DNA of 64,000 nt, from assembly GCA_029238935.1 (NCBI GenBank), contig JAQZBN010000002.1, positions 62,001 through 126,000 of the forward strand. The letters run 5' to 3'. Positions 7,720 to 17,300 of this stretch are shown in pieces. Positions within the stretch are counted from its first letter, which is position 1, and the number at the start of each line of letters is the position of its first letter. This DNA is from Herbinix sp. GTDB taxonomy: Bacteria; Bacillota; Clostridia; Lachnospirales; Lachnospiraceae. The position numbers and the translations under genes are program-made. The notes below the pieces were generated by a model. The model had not been told where the DNA came from, searched no databases, and saw only the letters and a list, made by a program, of their open reading frames with translations.

Positions 7720-10700
7720 CTAACCTGCAATTTCCTTGTCTGTAATTTCATAAAAATCCGCCTTTTCAAATTCCTGTATTGATATCCTGTTCTTATTTGG
7801 ATTAGCAAACACAAAGGTTTTATCTACATTATCTACATAATTTTGAATTTTATCATTTGTAGCACTGATGATTGCTTGGAAACCCAACGTACGAATTAAG
7901 CCGATACAGCTGCCAACCTTTTCAGCATCCATTTTAGAAAATGCTTCATCAAGAACGACCAGTCTTGGAGTAGGTTTTCTTCTGATGCTTGACTTAAGAT
8001 TAATTCGATACACTTGCGCAAAACTTGCCAGTAAAGCAACATATAATGGATTTTGTCCTTCACCACCGGAATTCTTCGTAAGCATTTTGCTTAGTCGCAT
8101 TGGTGGCATACCTTCCACCAGCTGTTCCATATCAAAGGAAAGATAAGTTCGATAATCCGAGTATTTTTCCATATTTTCTCTTGCTTCTTCTAAGGTTTTT
8201 GCATCGCAGTTTTCCGGTGGTATAAAGAGATCAATTAGTTCATTAATCAAATCACTGTAATCCTTCTCATGCTGCATTGTAAAAAAATCCATCTGATTCT
8301 CTATCTTACCCATCAGTTGATGAGGGTTGATTTCCAGATTTTCATCCATGAACATATCATAGAATTTACCATCTTCCCCTTTATTCTTGGTTATTATGAA
8401 TCTATATTTATCTTTACCAAAATCAAGCTGAGCCAAAATCCGGTTTAAGTCATCCTTCTGCTGCATAACTTCCTTAATCGAGTCACGAATTTTATAGATA
8501 AAATCAGTTTTAAAATGATACACCGCTTGTTTCGCCTGTTCATTTGCTTTCTCTGTAAATTCAACCAGTTTATCGCTGCTTAAGGTAGTAAGAAGCTGGT
8601 CATATTCCCCATTATCTCTTCGGGTTAGGGATAATCCCCGGAAAGAATACAGTTTCCGGTATTGTTCTCTTAAACTAATCAGTTTATCAAATTCTTCGGT
8701 ACTTTTTGATTCACTGGCTTGCTTTCGGTTATATAAAATTCCTCGCAGCATTTCCGGTTTAGTGATTTCTGTTTCCTTTAAAAATGCTTGATATGACTTA
8801 TCCCTCTGTTCCTCCAGTTGAAAGATATTCTTCTTATGAATCAATTCTTCATTTGATAAAAGATAATCTCCTCTTAACCGCTCTAAATCATTTTTCTTTG
8901 TATTTAAGTTTATACTAGCAGATTCTTTTTGATTACTTTTAGCAGAAATTGTTTTTTCGAGTAAATGTTGCTGAGCTCTCCATTCATCTATATTCTTTTC
9001 CTTTATTTCATTTATTTTTTGAATATAGCGTTGTTTCTCTTCTTCCCTTGCTTTGATTTCATTGATTTCTGCTAATTGCTTTACATAAGAATCCGTATCA
9101 GAAGAGAGGGTCTCATATCCCAAGATCTGGTCTAGGACCTTAAGACGCTCATCAAGCGGGGTCTTAAGAAGCTGCAACTCTGTTACATCCCGTTCCAGCT
9201 GTGTAAGTCTTCTTTGAACTGCATTGTGTCCGATATAAGCATATTCTGTATAATTTCGGGGATTCATATGTTGTAGCTTATATCCTTGATATAGAACACA
9301 GTCTGAAGTAATGCCACTTTTGTTCTCCCGTAATTCCTCAATCGTATTGCATTTTATCACAGCACCCAGGAGAGAATCTACATAAGCTCTTGCATAATCC
9401 ACCGAGGTTTCGATTTCGTCTGCCAGTGCGTTTACTAGCTTAGGTTTTGCATCCTTAAGAACCCGTTCCGTATCAATCACTGCTACATTATAATACTTCT
9501 TTGGATCTAATCCCTGATATAGTTCCATTGCTTGTTTTACATAAGTCGGGGGAACCATAAGACTCAATTTGTTGTTTCCCATATAACCTTCTACCGCATT
9601 GAGCCAATTGATATCCTTCACTTCCAGAATGTCTGCTAATATATCAACCGGTATTTCCCTTTGATACCTACTCATAAGCTCATCAGCAATCGTCTGTTTT
9701 GCCTCCAGCAAATAAGCTGGATATGCTTTTTGTCCGTCTCTTAAGGTTTTAACCTGTTTCATCATCTCGGAGAGCTTACTTTTCATCTCATTGATGTTTC
9801 CTAATAATTCCAGCTTTTCTTTCTCTATTTCTGTATGTACCTGTGCAATATTTGCTTTCAACAGCTCTATTTCTTCCTGTGTAATCTGATATTCCATGAA
9901 ATTATGTATACTTTCTTTCACGGAAAGCTCTAAAAGATCTGTTTCCAACCACCCTCTTAATCTGTTTACCATTTGATCAAAGCTTGACTTATTCCGGTAT
10001 AATAGCTCTAATACCTGATTAAGAGACTTAAGTTCTGCTTCCAAATGATCGTACCCACTATTCTGAATGGAGATTAACACTTCATCCCTCTTATGTTGAA
10101 GATTTATGATATCCTGCTCTAAAGTACTAACTACCTCTTCTAATTGCTTCATATCCTCTTGATACGCTTTTTGCTGGATCAAAAGTTTATCTAATTTGGC
10201 TTCCAAGGTCTCGATATCAAGCAGATCCAGGTTATATTGATATTGCATCATTTGATCCTGATAGGTACGATAGATTTCGTATTGTTTTTTCATAATCGTT
10301 AGTGAATGAATTTCATTTCTGGTATCCTCCAGCCTACGTTTTAGCCTGGTATACTGAGCAACACTATCCTGCATATCTTCCATATGGATATCGTTCTCTG
10401 TACATATATAATTTTTAACAAAATCCTCTAACTTAATATCCATTTTAAAAGGGATTGCCTTTTTAAATAACGCTGGGAAATGGATCGGATGAAGACCGCC
10501 AAAATAATTCCCGTATAATTCATTTCTGAATTTTTCATTGGTCCTGGTGAAAAAATAATCCTCTTTGGTAAAATGATCCTTCATATATTCTTTCAGTTCA
10601 TGAATGGAAAGAACCTTGTCCCCATCCCGGTAACAATTTGGTAGCAAACTGCCGGTATGCCAAAAAAACAGTCGGTTTACCTCGTTGACTGTTACATCCA

Positions 10701-11064
10701 CATCAAAGATAACACCGATACTTTGTATAAACTCAGTTTCGGTATCCTGAAACTCTAATACAATCGATGTAGTAAAATTTTTATTTCTTAGATAATTGAT
10801 CTCATTATTCTCCTGAACTACTTTCATACCCCTGAGGTATTCGATCAATGTTCGGTCTGAATCATCCTTCGCCGCTTTGTTAAAAAAGCCTCGCCCATTA
10901 CTGTCCGCATACAAAACAATTTGCAAAGCATCCAACACAGTTGATTTACCACTTCCGGAATGCCCTGTGAAGAAATTGATGTCATCATGGAAGGTTAAAA
11001 GCTTTTCACTGATGTAGTGCCAATTATTCAGACACATCTTCTTCAAGACTTGATATCTGTCCAT
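7720..11064 (-). CDS. jetC: JetC/MksB SMC-like ATPase of a Wadjet-type complex
   Basis: A large SMC/MukB-like ATPase of about 1114 residues. It has an N-terminal Walker A GHSGSGKST (residues 34-42), long heptad-rich arms broken by a hinge-like region around 480-560, and a C-terminal head with the ABC signature SGGEGQ and Walker B LVVLDEAFSKMD. In Wadjet/MksBEF complexes this subunit extrudes DNA loops. ATG 11064 is preferred over 11073: GAGGAGG abuts the first ATG but lies 9 bases from the second. The gene overlaps the end of jetB, so expression is coupled. RecF- or SbcC-type repair ATPases are excluded by the jetA/jetB neighbours. Confidence 0.9.
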   Translation of the reverse strand: MDRYQVLKKMCLNNWHYISEKLLTFHDDINFFTGHSGSGKSTVLDALQIVLYADSNGRGFFNKAAKDDSDRTLIEYLRGMKVVQENNEINYLRNKNFTTSIVLEFQDTETEFIQSIGVIFDVDVTVNEVNRLFFWHTGSLLPNCYRDGDKVLSIHELKEYMKDHFTKEDYFFTRTNEKFRNELYGNYFGGLHPIHFPALFKKAIPFKMDIKLEDFVKNYICTENDIHMEDMQDSVAQYTRLKRRLEDTRNEIHSLTIMKKQYEIYRTYQDQMMQYQYNLDLLDIETLEAKLDKLLIQQKAYQEDMKQLEEVVSTLEQDIINLQHKRDEVLISIQNSGYDHLEAELKSLNQVLELLYRNKSSFDQMVNRLRGWLETDLLELSVKESIHNFMEYQITQEEIELLKANIAQVHTEIEKEKLELLGNINEMKSKLSEMMKQVKTLRDGQKAYPAYLLEAKQTIADELMSRYQREIPVDILADILEVKDINWLNAVEGYMGNNKLSLMVPPTYVKQAMELYQGLDPKKYYNVAVIDTERVLKDAKPKLVNALADEIETSVDYARAYVDSLLGAVIKCNTIEELRENKSGITSDCVLYQGYKLQHMNPRNYTEYAYIGHNAVQRRLTQLERDVTELQLLKTPLDERLKVLDQILGYETLSSDTDSYVKQLAEINEIKAREEEKQRYIQKINEIKEKNIDEWRAQQHLLEKTISAKSNQKESASINLNTKKNDLERLRGDYLLSNEELIHKKNIFQLEEQRDKSYQAFLKETEITKPEMLRGILYNRKQASESKSTEEFDKLISLREQYRKLYSFRGLSLTRRDNGEYDQLLTTLSSDKLVEFTEKANEQAKQAVYHFKTDFIYKIRDSIKEVMQQKDDLNRILAQLDFGKDKYRFIITKNKGEDGKFYDMFMDENLEINPHQLMGKIENQMDFFTMQHEKDYSDLINELIDLFIPPENCDAKTLEEARENMEKYSDYRTYLSFDMEQLVEGMPPMRLSKMLTKNSGGEGQNPLYVALLASFAQVYRINLKSSIRRKPTPRLVVLDEAFSKMDAEKVGSCIGLIRTLGFQAIISATNDKIQNYVDNVDKTFVFANPNKNRISIQEFEKADFYEITDKEIAG

Positions 11065-11671
11065 CTGCTGCATCCTCCTCTTCTTCTTGATATTGTTCCA
11101 TCATGGCTGCAATGGATTGGCCATCCAATAAAAGATTGACCGTTGGATAGATCATCAATCTGGTATCACCGTCAATATATGCCATCTCATCTACGATTTC
11201 AATGATCTGGTATTTTTTTAGAACAGTAATTGTTTTTTTCACCTCAGTAATAGAGATCGACTTATTATTCCATAAGCGAAATATCTGAATTTTATCATAA
11301 ATTTCATTTAAGGTAGTAAATACATGAACGGAATTAGATGCCGTGTTCATCTTCTCTTCAAAAATTAATTTAAGTAGAAGGATAAAGATTGTCGTTAGTT
11401 TACTTAATTTATCCCCTTGTAAATTACCGGTCCGTAAATATATAATTCCATATTGCCGATTCTCAACTAACTGAATATCTGCAATCCCAAAATACTCCTG
11501 TAAGAAGTCAAGATGCCTCTCACAGATACGATAATTTTTATTTGGTAAATGCCGCTCTGCCTTTGCGTCGTACTTTTTTTCCAACAAAAAGGTCTGATGA
11601 AATAATGTCTTTATGACTTCCGTCAGATCTTCTTTTTCCTCATCTAATAAATCTTTGTAATATTGAAACAT
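11024..11671 (-). CDS. jetB: JetB/MksE-like kite protein (DUF4194)
   Basis: A 215-residue DUF4194 protein, the winged-helix kite subunit that bridges the kleisin JetA and the SMC heads of JetC. The central part (ICERHLDFLQEYFGI, then RTGNLQGDKLSKLTTIFILLL) is typical. The tail is very acidic (EEEEDAADGQ). ATG 11671 is chosen because AGGAAAGGA lies a few bases upstream; an open frame continues 28 codons further up but is basic, has no ribosome binding site and overlaps jetA. The stop lies 40-50 bases inside jetC. Confidence 0.85.
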   Translation of the reverse strand: MFQYYKDLLDEEKEDLTEVIKTLFHQTFLLEKKYDAKAERHLPNKNYRICERHLDFLQEYFGIADIQLVENRQYGIIYLRTGNLQGDKLSKLTTIFILLLKLIFEEKMNTASNSVHVFTTLNEIYDKIQIFRLWNNKSISITEVKKTITVLKKYQIIEIVDEMAYIDGDTRLMIYPTVNLLLDGQSIAAMMEQYQEEEEDAADGQISSLEEDVSE

Positions 11672-11693
11672 AAGAAATCCTTTCCTATACACT

Positions 11694-13109
11694 CTAATCC
11701 AGATCCTCTGTCGGGGTATTCGCTTCCTTCTTTTGTAACGAATTCTTTTTCTCAAATATCAACCGTGGGTAGGTATACTTCCCATTTGTGATCTGTTCGT
11801 CCTCCTGTATCACTGCATAAAATGGACTTTTCTTTCGCACACTGTAGTCATAAGCCAGAATAAGAAGTTCAAATTCTTCATCGGAATTGATTGGATGCAG
11901 ACTAGTATCGTATTTATTTTCCTCCATCCCAAGCAGTATAAATTCTTCTATCTGATCTTGGTTATATCGATTATGATTACGATTAATTTTTAGAATGTCT
12001 TCTTTTGACATCTCCACTTCTATTTCATTCTCGATCTCCACAGTATCCTCAAACACCTTTCGTCTTCCTCTCTTTTTATAGAAGGAATCCGGTGATATTA
12101 ACGTATCGTCATTGATTTGGATCAGGTTTGCAACTTTAGTTAATAAATGAGGGGTTTTATTTCCTGAAAGTAAGTTTAACAATGCAACCACATTTCCCTG
12201 TGTACTGTCCTCATTACTAAGTAGATATTCCAAACGGCTCACAGTTGCACGAACATACTTACTATGCTCTGTATCGATATGGGAGATTCTTTTTTCCATA
12301 TTGTTAATTCCCCGTTCAATATGGTAAATAATGTCCAAGAACTCTGCTTCCAGCTCATCTTTCTTCTTACCTTCCCCTGCGATCTTCTTGAGCAGGATTT
12401 GGAGGCGGCTCTCATCCTCTTTCATCGACCGTAATAATTGCTTTATGTCATTTTTATAGATATAAAAATTATCACTGGTCTTTAAGATACTATATTTTTT
12501 GTTAACTATCGTTTCTACATAAACCTCCAGGTGCTCGTTCAGAAGTTCTTCGTAATTTTCCTTCTCCAGTAAAGCACCGAAAAACTGATCCATATTATGA
12601 AGCATCTCCTGTAACGCACGATTTAGCCTCGTTGTATTTATCATTGCTGCTTTTAAAAGCTCCAGGCCCGCCTTATTATCATGATAAAAGGAGTATATAT
12701 TGGTATAAACATTCTGAATATAAAGATCGGTATCATTGGAATCCGGATTACTGAGCTTTTGAAAGACTTCGATAAATACGGATGCATAATCAGGAATTAC
12801 AATATTGGTTTTAAAAGAGCTATAATCCTCAACCTTCTTCAACCAGGTAAAACGAATCAGACGATTAATAATCTTTGTCGCCATGGGTTCCATACTGTCC
12901 ATGTCTGATTCGTCATCGTCAACTGAGATATCAACGATACGGTCAGAAAAATATTCCGATATCATCTGAATACAGGTTTCCTTGGTCAAAAAATAGTCAT
13001 TATATAAATACTCATCATAGAGTACCATCAGTGCTTCCATATAAATATAACGGTTTCTGGAATAGAATAAACTCCAAAACTGTTGGGGTAATTTTAAAAT
13101 TTCTTTCAT
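11694..13109 (-). CDS. jetA: JetA/MksF-like kleisin of a Wadjet-type complex
   Basis: A 471-residue, mostly helical protein matching the clostridial JetA family (DUF5716 type) by start (ILKLPQQFWSLFYSRNRYIYMEALMVLY in pieces), length and position before DUF4194 and SMC-like genes. Kleisins bridge the SMC heads. A coiled-coil stretch lies around residues 215-300. It is the first gene of the operon. Wadjet systems restrict small circular DNA such as plasmids by loop extrusion followed by cutting; the cutting subunit JetD is not found in this window. The start has AAGGAGAAC about 11 bases upstream. Confidence 0.83.
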   Translation of the reverse strand: MKEILKLPQQFWSLFYSRNRYIYMEALMVLYDEYLYNDYFLTKETCIQMISEYFSDRIVDISVDDDESDMDSMEPMATKIINRLIRFTWLKKVEDYSSFKTNIVIPDYASVFIEVFQKLSNPDSNDTDLYIQNVYTNIYSFYHDNKAGLELLKAAMINTTRLNRALQEMLHNMDQFFGALLEKENYEELLNEHLEVYVETIVNKKYSILKTSDNFYIYKNDIKQLLRSMKEDESRLQILLKKIAGEGKKKDELEAEFLDIIYHIERGINNMEKRISHIDTEHSKYVRATVSRLEYLLSNEDSTQGNVVALLNLLSGNKTPHLLTKVANLIQINDDTLISPDSFYKKRGRRKVFEDTVEIENEIEVEMSKEDILKINRNHNRYNQDQIEEFILLGMEENKYDTSLHPINSDEEFELLILAYDYSVRKKSPFYAVIQEDEQITNGKYTYPRLIFEKKNSLQKKEANTPTEDLD

Positions 13110-13167
13110 ATGTATTGCAGTTCTCCTTACTTGGATTGCAGGTTGTACTAGATAGCATACTTCTTTT

Positions 13168-13196
13168 ATTATATAGTAATTTTTGTTGAATTACAA
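13168..13196 (-). promoter_or_regulatory. Predicted sigma-A promoter of the jetABC operon
   Basis: On the minus strand TTGTAA and TATAAT are separated by exactly 17 bases, about 60 bases before the jetA start. Confidence 0.6.
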
Positions 13197-13332
13197 AGAG
13201 AAGTTATTAGAATGTAATGTTTTCCATAAATGTATCTCCCTTGATTTACCAACCAAAAACATGTAAAATGAATATGATAGAATAAGTCGTATCAATATCA
13301 AGCAATTATGCTACCTGTAAAGGAGGTTTTTT

Positions 13333-14829
13333 ATGCAAAATAAGATAACAAAACTTAAAATCACATTTTTATCAAACTTTCCGTTTCTTGCTTTCCTAAG
13401 TTTTTCTTTTATTCTTCTGTTAATTCCTTTTCACTCCGCAGCAGCAGAAGATACTACCATCTATAAAAATGGGATGTACTGCTTTACCATGCTAGATGCT
13501 GCAAAAAAGGAAGTAAAACTAATTGGAATTGAGAACAGTGATACAAGGAAAGAATTGAATCTACCTGATAAAGTTATTCTTCATGAAACAGAATATACAG
13601 TCGCTGAAATCGATATCAGCTGGAGATATTATCAAAATGAAGCGTATCTAAGCTTTTATAATAGTGTTGAAAATTTAATCATAGCTGAGAATTTTACCGG
13701 AACCTATAAAAATACCATGTATGCTTTTCCAAATCTTAGAACAGTGCAATTTGAAGGTAATCTTCCTCCAAAAAGCATTGATATTAGGGTATCAAACCGT
13801 CACAAATATCTTGATATTTTATTTTTAGTACCAAAAGGGACCGAAGATGCTTATCGGAACATAATCGATTTTAAAATGGACAGTTATGTCTGGAGTGATT
13901 TGTATGAATTTCCGATCCCACTGACCCCGACAATAGCATCAGAGGAATCGGAAACAATTGAATATGGATGCTTTCAGATCGATGGTATCGTTTATCAGGT
14001 AATTCAATCCGCAAAGGATCAAGTAGGTAAAGTTCAAATAGTAACATTAACTAAGATGCATGAAGCTTCTTATCTGGCGTTACCAAAGATAGTTAAGAAT
14101 AATGGGTACTCCTATGAGCTTACAAAGCTATGCACCTTTAGTTTAGTCGGAAGTAAAGCTACTACGATCATAGTACCGGATACGGTAACCGAAATGCAAT
14201 CATCCGTATTTAGTAAGCGAGTCGAACTTTTATTTCTTTCTAAAAACTGTAAAACAATTCCGAACAATGTAATCACGGATGAAAATGATGAAAGTAATTT
14301 GATCTTTGTCTCAGTTCCTGAAGGAGTTACTACAATAAAAGAAAATGCATTCCATGATTTTAATATTAATCAAGGGAGTATTATCCTACCTACAACGATA
14401 AAATCCATCGGCAAGAACGCAGTGACTGGTTTTAAGCTGGTAACCTTTCTTAATAAAAAACCGATTCAGAATATTACAGCGGCAATAAAGCAGGGAACTA
14501 CCGTTAAGGTTCCCACTTCGTCCGTTTCTGCCTATAAAAAAGTGATAGGGAAAAAGGGGACTGTGGTAGCCGCAAAGGATGTAGTAAAGGCAACAAAATT
14601 AACCGTAAACAAATCAAGCATTGCAATGGCTCCTTCCAAATCTTATGCGTTAAAAGCCAGTCTTACCAAAGGATCCAATGAGACAATCTTCTGGCTTTCT
14701 ACAAACCCTGAGATTTTAACTGTATCGGATAAAGGCGTCATCCAGGCGAAATCAGTAGGGATTGCGTACGCAATAGCGTATACAAGAACATCTGGACTGC
14801 ATCAAGCGGTCGAAGTTACTGTTAATTAG
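13333..14829 (+). CDS. Secreted BspA-type leucine-rich repeat protein with C-terminal Ig-like (Big_2) domain
   Basis: A 498-residue exported protein. A basic start and a hydrophobic segment (FLAFLSFSFILLLIPF) ending in AAAED form a signal peptide. The middle has degenerate LRR_5 units of the BspA kind (for example TTIIVPDTVTEMQSSVFSK and TTIKENAFHDF), which often mediate adhesion or polymer binding. The last 80 residues (KLTVNKSSIAM... to the end) form a bacterial Ig-like Big_2 domain with the usual LTVSDKGVIQAKSVG core. No LPxTG, SLH or transmembrane anchor is seen, so it is probably released or loosely attached. AAAGGAGG precedes the ATG. Ligand unknown. Confidence 0.8.
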   Translation: MQNKITKLKITFLSNFPFLAFLSFSFILLLIPFHSAAAEDTTIYKNGMYCFTMLDAAKKEVKLIGIENSDTRKELNLPDKVILHETEYTVAEIDISWRYYQNEAYLSFYNSVENLIIAENFTGTYKNTMYAFPNLRTVQFEGNLPPKSIDIRVSNRHKYLDILFLVPKGTEDAYRNIIDFKMDSYVWSDLYEFPIPLTPTIASEESETIEYGCFQIDGIVYQVIQSAKDQVGKVQIVTLTKMHEASYLALPKIVKNNGYSYELTKLCTFSLVGSKATTIIVPDTVTEMQSSVFSKRVELLFLSKNCKTIPNNVITDENDESNLIFVSVPEGVTTIKENAFHDFNINQGSIILPTTIKSIGKNAVTGFKLVTFLNKKPIQNITAAIKQGTTVKVPTSSVSAYKKVIGKKGTVVAAKDVVKATKLTVNKSSIAMAPSKSYALKASLTKGSNETIFWLSTNPEILTVSDKGVIQAKSVGIAYAIAYTRTSGLHQAVEVTVN

Positions 14830-14893
14830 TAAAATAGGTAATGTAATGTTTAACAATGCGTAAAGTTAATATAATTTAATTGGAAAATGTTTT

Positions 14894-14921
14894 GACGCTT
14901 CGGTTTATATAACGAAGCGTC
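14894..14921 (+). terminator. Rho-independent terminator of the LRR protein gene
   Basis: GACGCTTCG pairs with CGAAGCGTC, a 9-base stem with a 10-base loop, followed by TCTTTTT. Confidence 0.85.
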
Positions 14922-15035
14922 TCTTTTTAGTATAATATTTCCACAAACTAGAATATATTGTTAACTTCTCTCAGAAAATCTTTGATATACCATAAAAAAC
15001 ACCCATTATAATTATGATGTGGTATAACTTATCTC

Positions 15036-15064
15036 TTGAATTCATTGTAGTAAAGTGCTATACT
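15036..15064 (+). promoter_or_regulatory. Predicted sigma-A promoter of livK
   Basis: TTGAAT and TATACT with a 17-base spacer, 59 bases before the livK start. A small hairpin (CAAAGAC/GTCTTTG, 15076-15093) would lie at the very 5' end of the transcript. Confidence 0.65.
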
Positions 15065-15122
15065 CATAACGTATTCAAAGACAAATGTCTTTGACATAAA
15101 GACGACGAGAGGAGATTATTTT

Positions 15123-16298
15123 ATGAAACGTAAAGTATTGGCAATTGTACTTTGCTTATGCCTCACTACGGCTATGCTAACTGCCTGTGGCACAAAAACG
15201 ACTAGTACGGATGGAGGAAAAGTAATTAAGATCGGTGTATTCGAACCTCAGACCGGTGAAAATGGCGGTGGTGGTTTTCAAGAAGTTCTGGGTATGCGTT
15301 ATGCGAACAAAGTTTACCCTACGGTAGAGATCAATGGTGATACATATCAAATTGAATTAGTTGAAGTTGATAACAAGAGTGATAAGACCGAGGCAGTCAG
15401 TGCTGCACAAAGCTTAATCAGTTCAGGGGTTAAGGTTGTACTGGGTTCTTATGGGTCTGGTGTATCAATCGCAGCCGGCGATTTCTTCGCTGATGCTAAT
15501 ATTCCTGCCATTGGTGCTTCCTGCACCAATCCTCAGGTTACTCTGGGCAATGACTTTTACTTCCGCGTATGCTTCTTAGATCCATTCCAGGGAACGGTAA
15601 TGGCTAACTATGCATTCCAGGAAAATGCTAAGACAGCTGCAGTTATCACACAGCTCGGTGATGACTATTCATCCGGACTTGGTAATTATTTTGTTGAAGC
15701 ATTTACAAAGCTTGCTGGTGAAGGTTCGATCGTTAGCGAAGAACAGTTCCAGACAAATCAAACTGATTTTAAGGCTATCTTAACCAATGTAAAGGCTGCA
15801 AATCCTGATGTTCTCTTCGCTCCATCTTCCATAGCAACTGCTCCTTTGATCATTCAGCAGGCTAGAGAACTTGGAATTACCTGTCCGATCATGGCTGGTG
15901 ATACCTGGGAGAACTCCACTATTATCGAAAATGCTGGTGAATTTGCAGAGGGTATTGTTCTTTCTACTTTCTTTGATGAGGCTGACCCTGCGAATGATGA
16001 AGCAGCTTCCTTTGTTACTGGTTTCAAAACTTATTTAAAAGAAAACAAACAATCCGAAATCATCCCTGCGGTATCTGCTCTGGGTTATGATGCTTACCTA
16101 TGTGCAATTGAAGCAATCAAACAGGCTAATTCCACTGATTCCAAAGAAATCCGTGACGCACTTGTAAATGTACAGATTGATGGTGTTACAGGCGCTATCT
16201 CCTTTGATGAGAATGGTGATGCTAAGAAAGATATGGCATTTATTAAGACCGTGAAAGACGGCGCTTTTGAGTTCTTAAAGACTGTAACAGTTGAATAA
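15123..16298 (+). CDS. livK: Branched-chain amino acid ABC transporter, substrate-binding lipoprotein
   Basis: A 391-residue type I periplasmic-binding-fold lipoprotein: basic start, hydrophobic stretch and lipobox TACG with Cys at residue 22. The mature part has the LivJ/LivK features: IKIGVFEPQTGENGG, a long AAQSLISSGVKVVLGSYGSG block and a late ALGYDAYL. It would capture leucine, isoleucine, valine or a related amino acid outside the membrane. It is the first of five genes in the usual order livKHMGF. A terminator-like hairpin separates it from livH, which should give excess binding protein over permease. Confidence 0.9.
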   Translation: MKRKVLAIVLCLCLTTAMLTACGTKTTSTDGGKVIKIGVFEPQTGENGGGGFQEVLGMRYANKVYPTVEINGDTYQIELVEVDNKSDKTEAVSAAQSLISSGVKVVLGSYGSGVSIAAGDFFADANIPAIGASCTNPQVTLGNDFYFRVCFLDPFQGTVMANYAFQENAKTAAVITQLGDDYSSGLGNYFVEAFTKLAGEGSIVSEEQFQTNQTDFKAILTNVKAANPDVLFAPSSIATAPLIIQQARELGITCPIMAGDTWENSTIIENAGEFAEGIVLSTFFDEADPANDEAASFVTGFKTYLKENKQSEIIPAVSALGYDAYLCAIEAIKQANSTDSKEIRDALVNVQIDGVTGAISFDENGDAKKDMAFIKTVKDGAFEFLKTVTVE

Positions 16299-16314
16299 TT
16301 AATTGCTATCATTG

Positions 16315-16348
16315 AGAGGCTGCCTAAAGACTTTGGACGGCAGCCTCT
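16315..16348 (+). terminator. Intercistronic attenuator-type terminator between livK and livH
   Basis: AGAGGCTGCC and GGCAGCCTCT form a perfect 10-base stem with a 14-base loop, followed by ATTTCTTTT. Partial termination here would lower the downstream permease and ATPase genes relative to the binding protein. Confidence 0.8.
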
Positions 16349-16405
16349 ATTTCTTTTACTACTATCAATTTCATCAATAAGATGAAACGATTTGGAGGAC
16401 ATCAC

Positions 16406-17287
16406 ATGACTTTATCTACATTTTTCCAACATGTATTAACAGGAATATCCCTTGGTGGTTCCTATGCATTGATTGCCATCGGATATACGATGGTATATGG
16501 TATTCTCCGCCTGATCAATTTTGCTCACGGTGATATATTTATGATGGCCGGCTATTTTATGATTTTTTCTATGGTAACTCTGCCTTGGCAGATTGCAGTC
16601 CCCCTAGTATGTATCCTGACTATTGTCCTGGGTGTAATGATTGAACGTGTTGCTTATAAGCCCCTTCGTTCCGCTCCCCGTATGTCGATTATGATTTCTG
16701 CGATCGCTGTATCATATTTACTTCAGAATTTAGCAACCTATCTTTTTACTGCACTTCCCCGTGCTTATCCGGAAATACCTTTCCTTAAGAAAATATTCCA
16801 AATTGGCTCCATTTCAGCCTCTTTGGTTACTTTTATTACACCAGTTTTAACAATCATCTTGGTAATAGGTCTTATGTTCTTAATTAACCACACGAAAGTT
16901 GGTATGGCGATGCGTGCAGTTTCGAAAGATTTCGAAACCGCACAGCTTATGGGTATCCGCATTAATAATACCATAAGTACCACCTTCGTGATTGGATCCT
17001 TACTTGCAGCAATCGGTTCCATTCTATATTTTACAGATCGTATGTCAGTAACCCCATTTAGCGGTACCCTTCCTGGCTTAAAGTGCTTCATTGCAGCCGT
17101 TCTAGGTGGTATTGGCAGTATTCCTGGCGCAGTTGTCGGAGGATTTGTCATTGGTATCTGTGAAACATTCCTGGTGGCACTTGGTTATTCCACCTTCAGT
17201 GATGCATTTACATTCGTTTTATTAATCATTATTCTGCTGTTCCGTCCGACTGGTCTGTTTGGCGAGAAAATGATAGATAAGGTATAG
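16406..17287 (+). CDS. livH: Branched-chain amino acid ABC transporter permease LivH
   Basis: A 293-residue membrane protein with about eight helices. Family marks: GISLGGSYALIAIGYTMVYG, then LINFAHGD near residue 37 and the conserved GxxMRA block (VGMAMRAVSKDFETAQLMGI) in the cytoplasmic loop that contacts the ATPases. A GGIGSIPGAVVGG stretch follows. ATG 16406 is chosen: GGAGGACATCAC lies immediately upstream, whereas the earlier in-frame ATG at 16382 precedes that site. It pairs with LivM to form the channel. Confidence 0.92.
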   Translation: MTLSTFFQHVLTGISLGGSYALIAIGYTMVYGILRLINFAHGDIFMMAGYFMIFSMVTLPWQIAVPLVCILTIVLGVMIERVAYKPLRSAPRMSIMISAIAVSYLLQNLATYLFTALPRAYPEIPFLKKIFQIGSISASLVTFITPVLTIILVIGLMFLINHTKVGMAMRAVSKDFETAQLMGIRINNTISTTFVIGSLLAAIGSILYFTDRMSVTPFSGTLPGLKCFIAAVLGGIGSIPGAVVGGFVIGICETFLVALGYSTFSDAFTFVLLIIILLFRPTGLFGEKMIDKV

Positions 17288-17300
17288 GAAAGGAGCTCGT

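Noticed and set aside
7720-11064. SbcC- or RecF-like DNA repair ATPase as the reading of the SMC-like gene
   Set aside because: The upstream DUF4194 and JetA-like genes, the overlap with jetB and the SMC arm length fit JetC/MksB better, and no sbcD or rec gene is adjacent.
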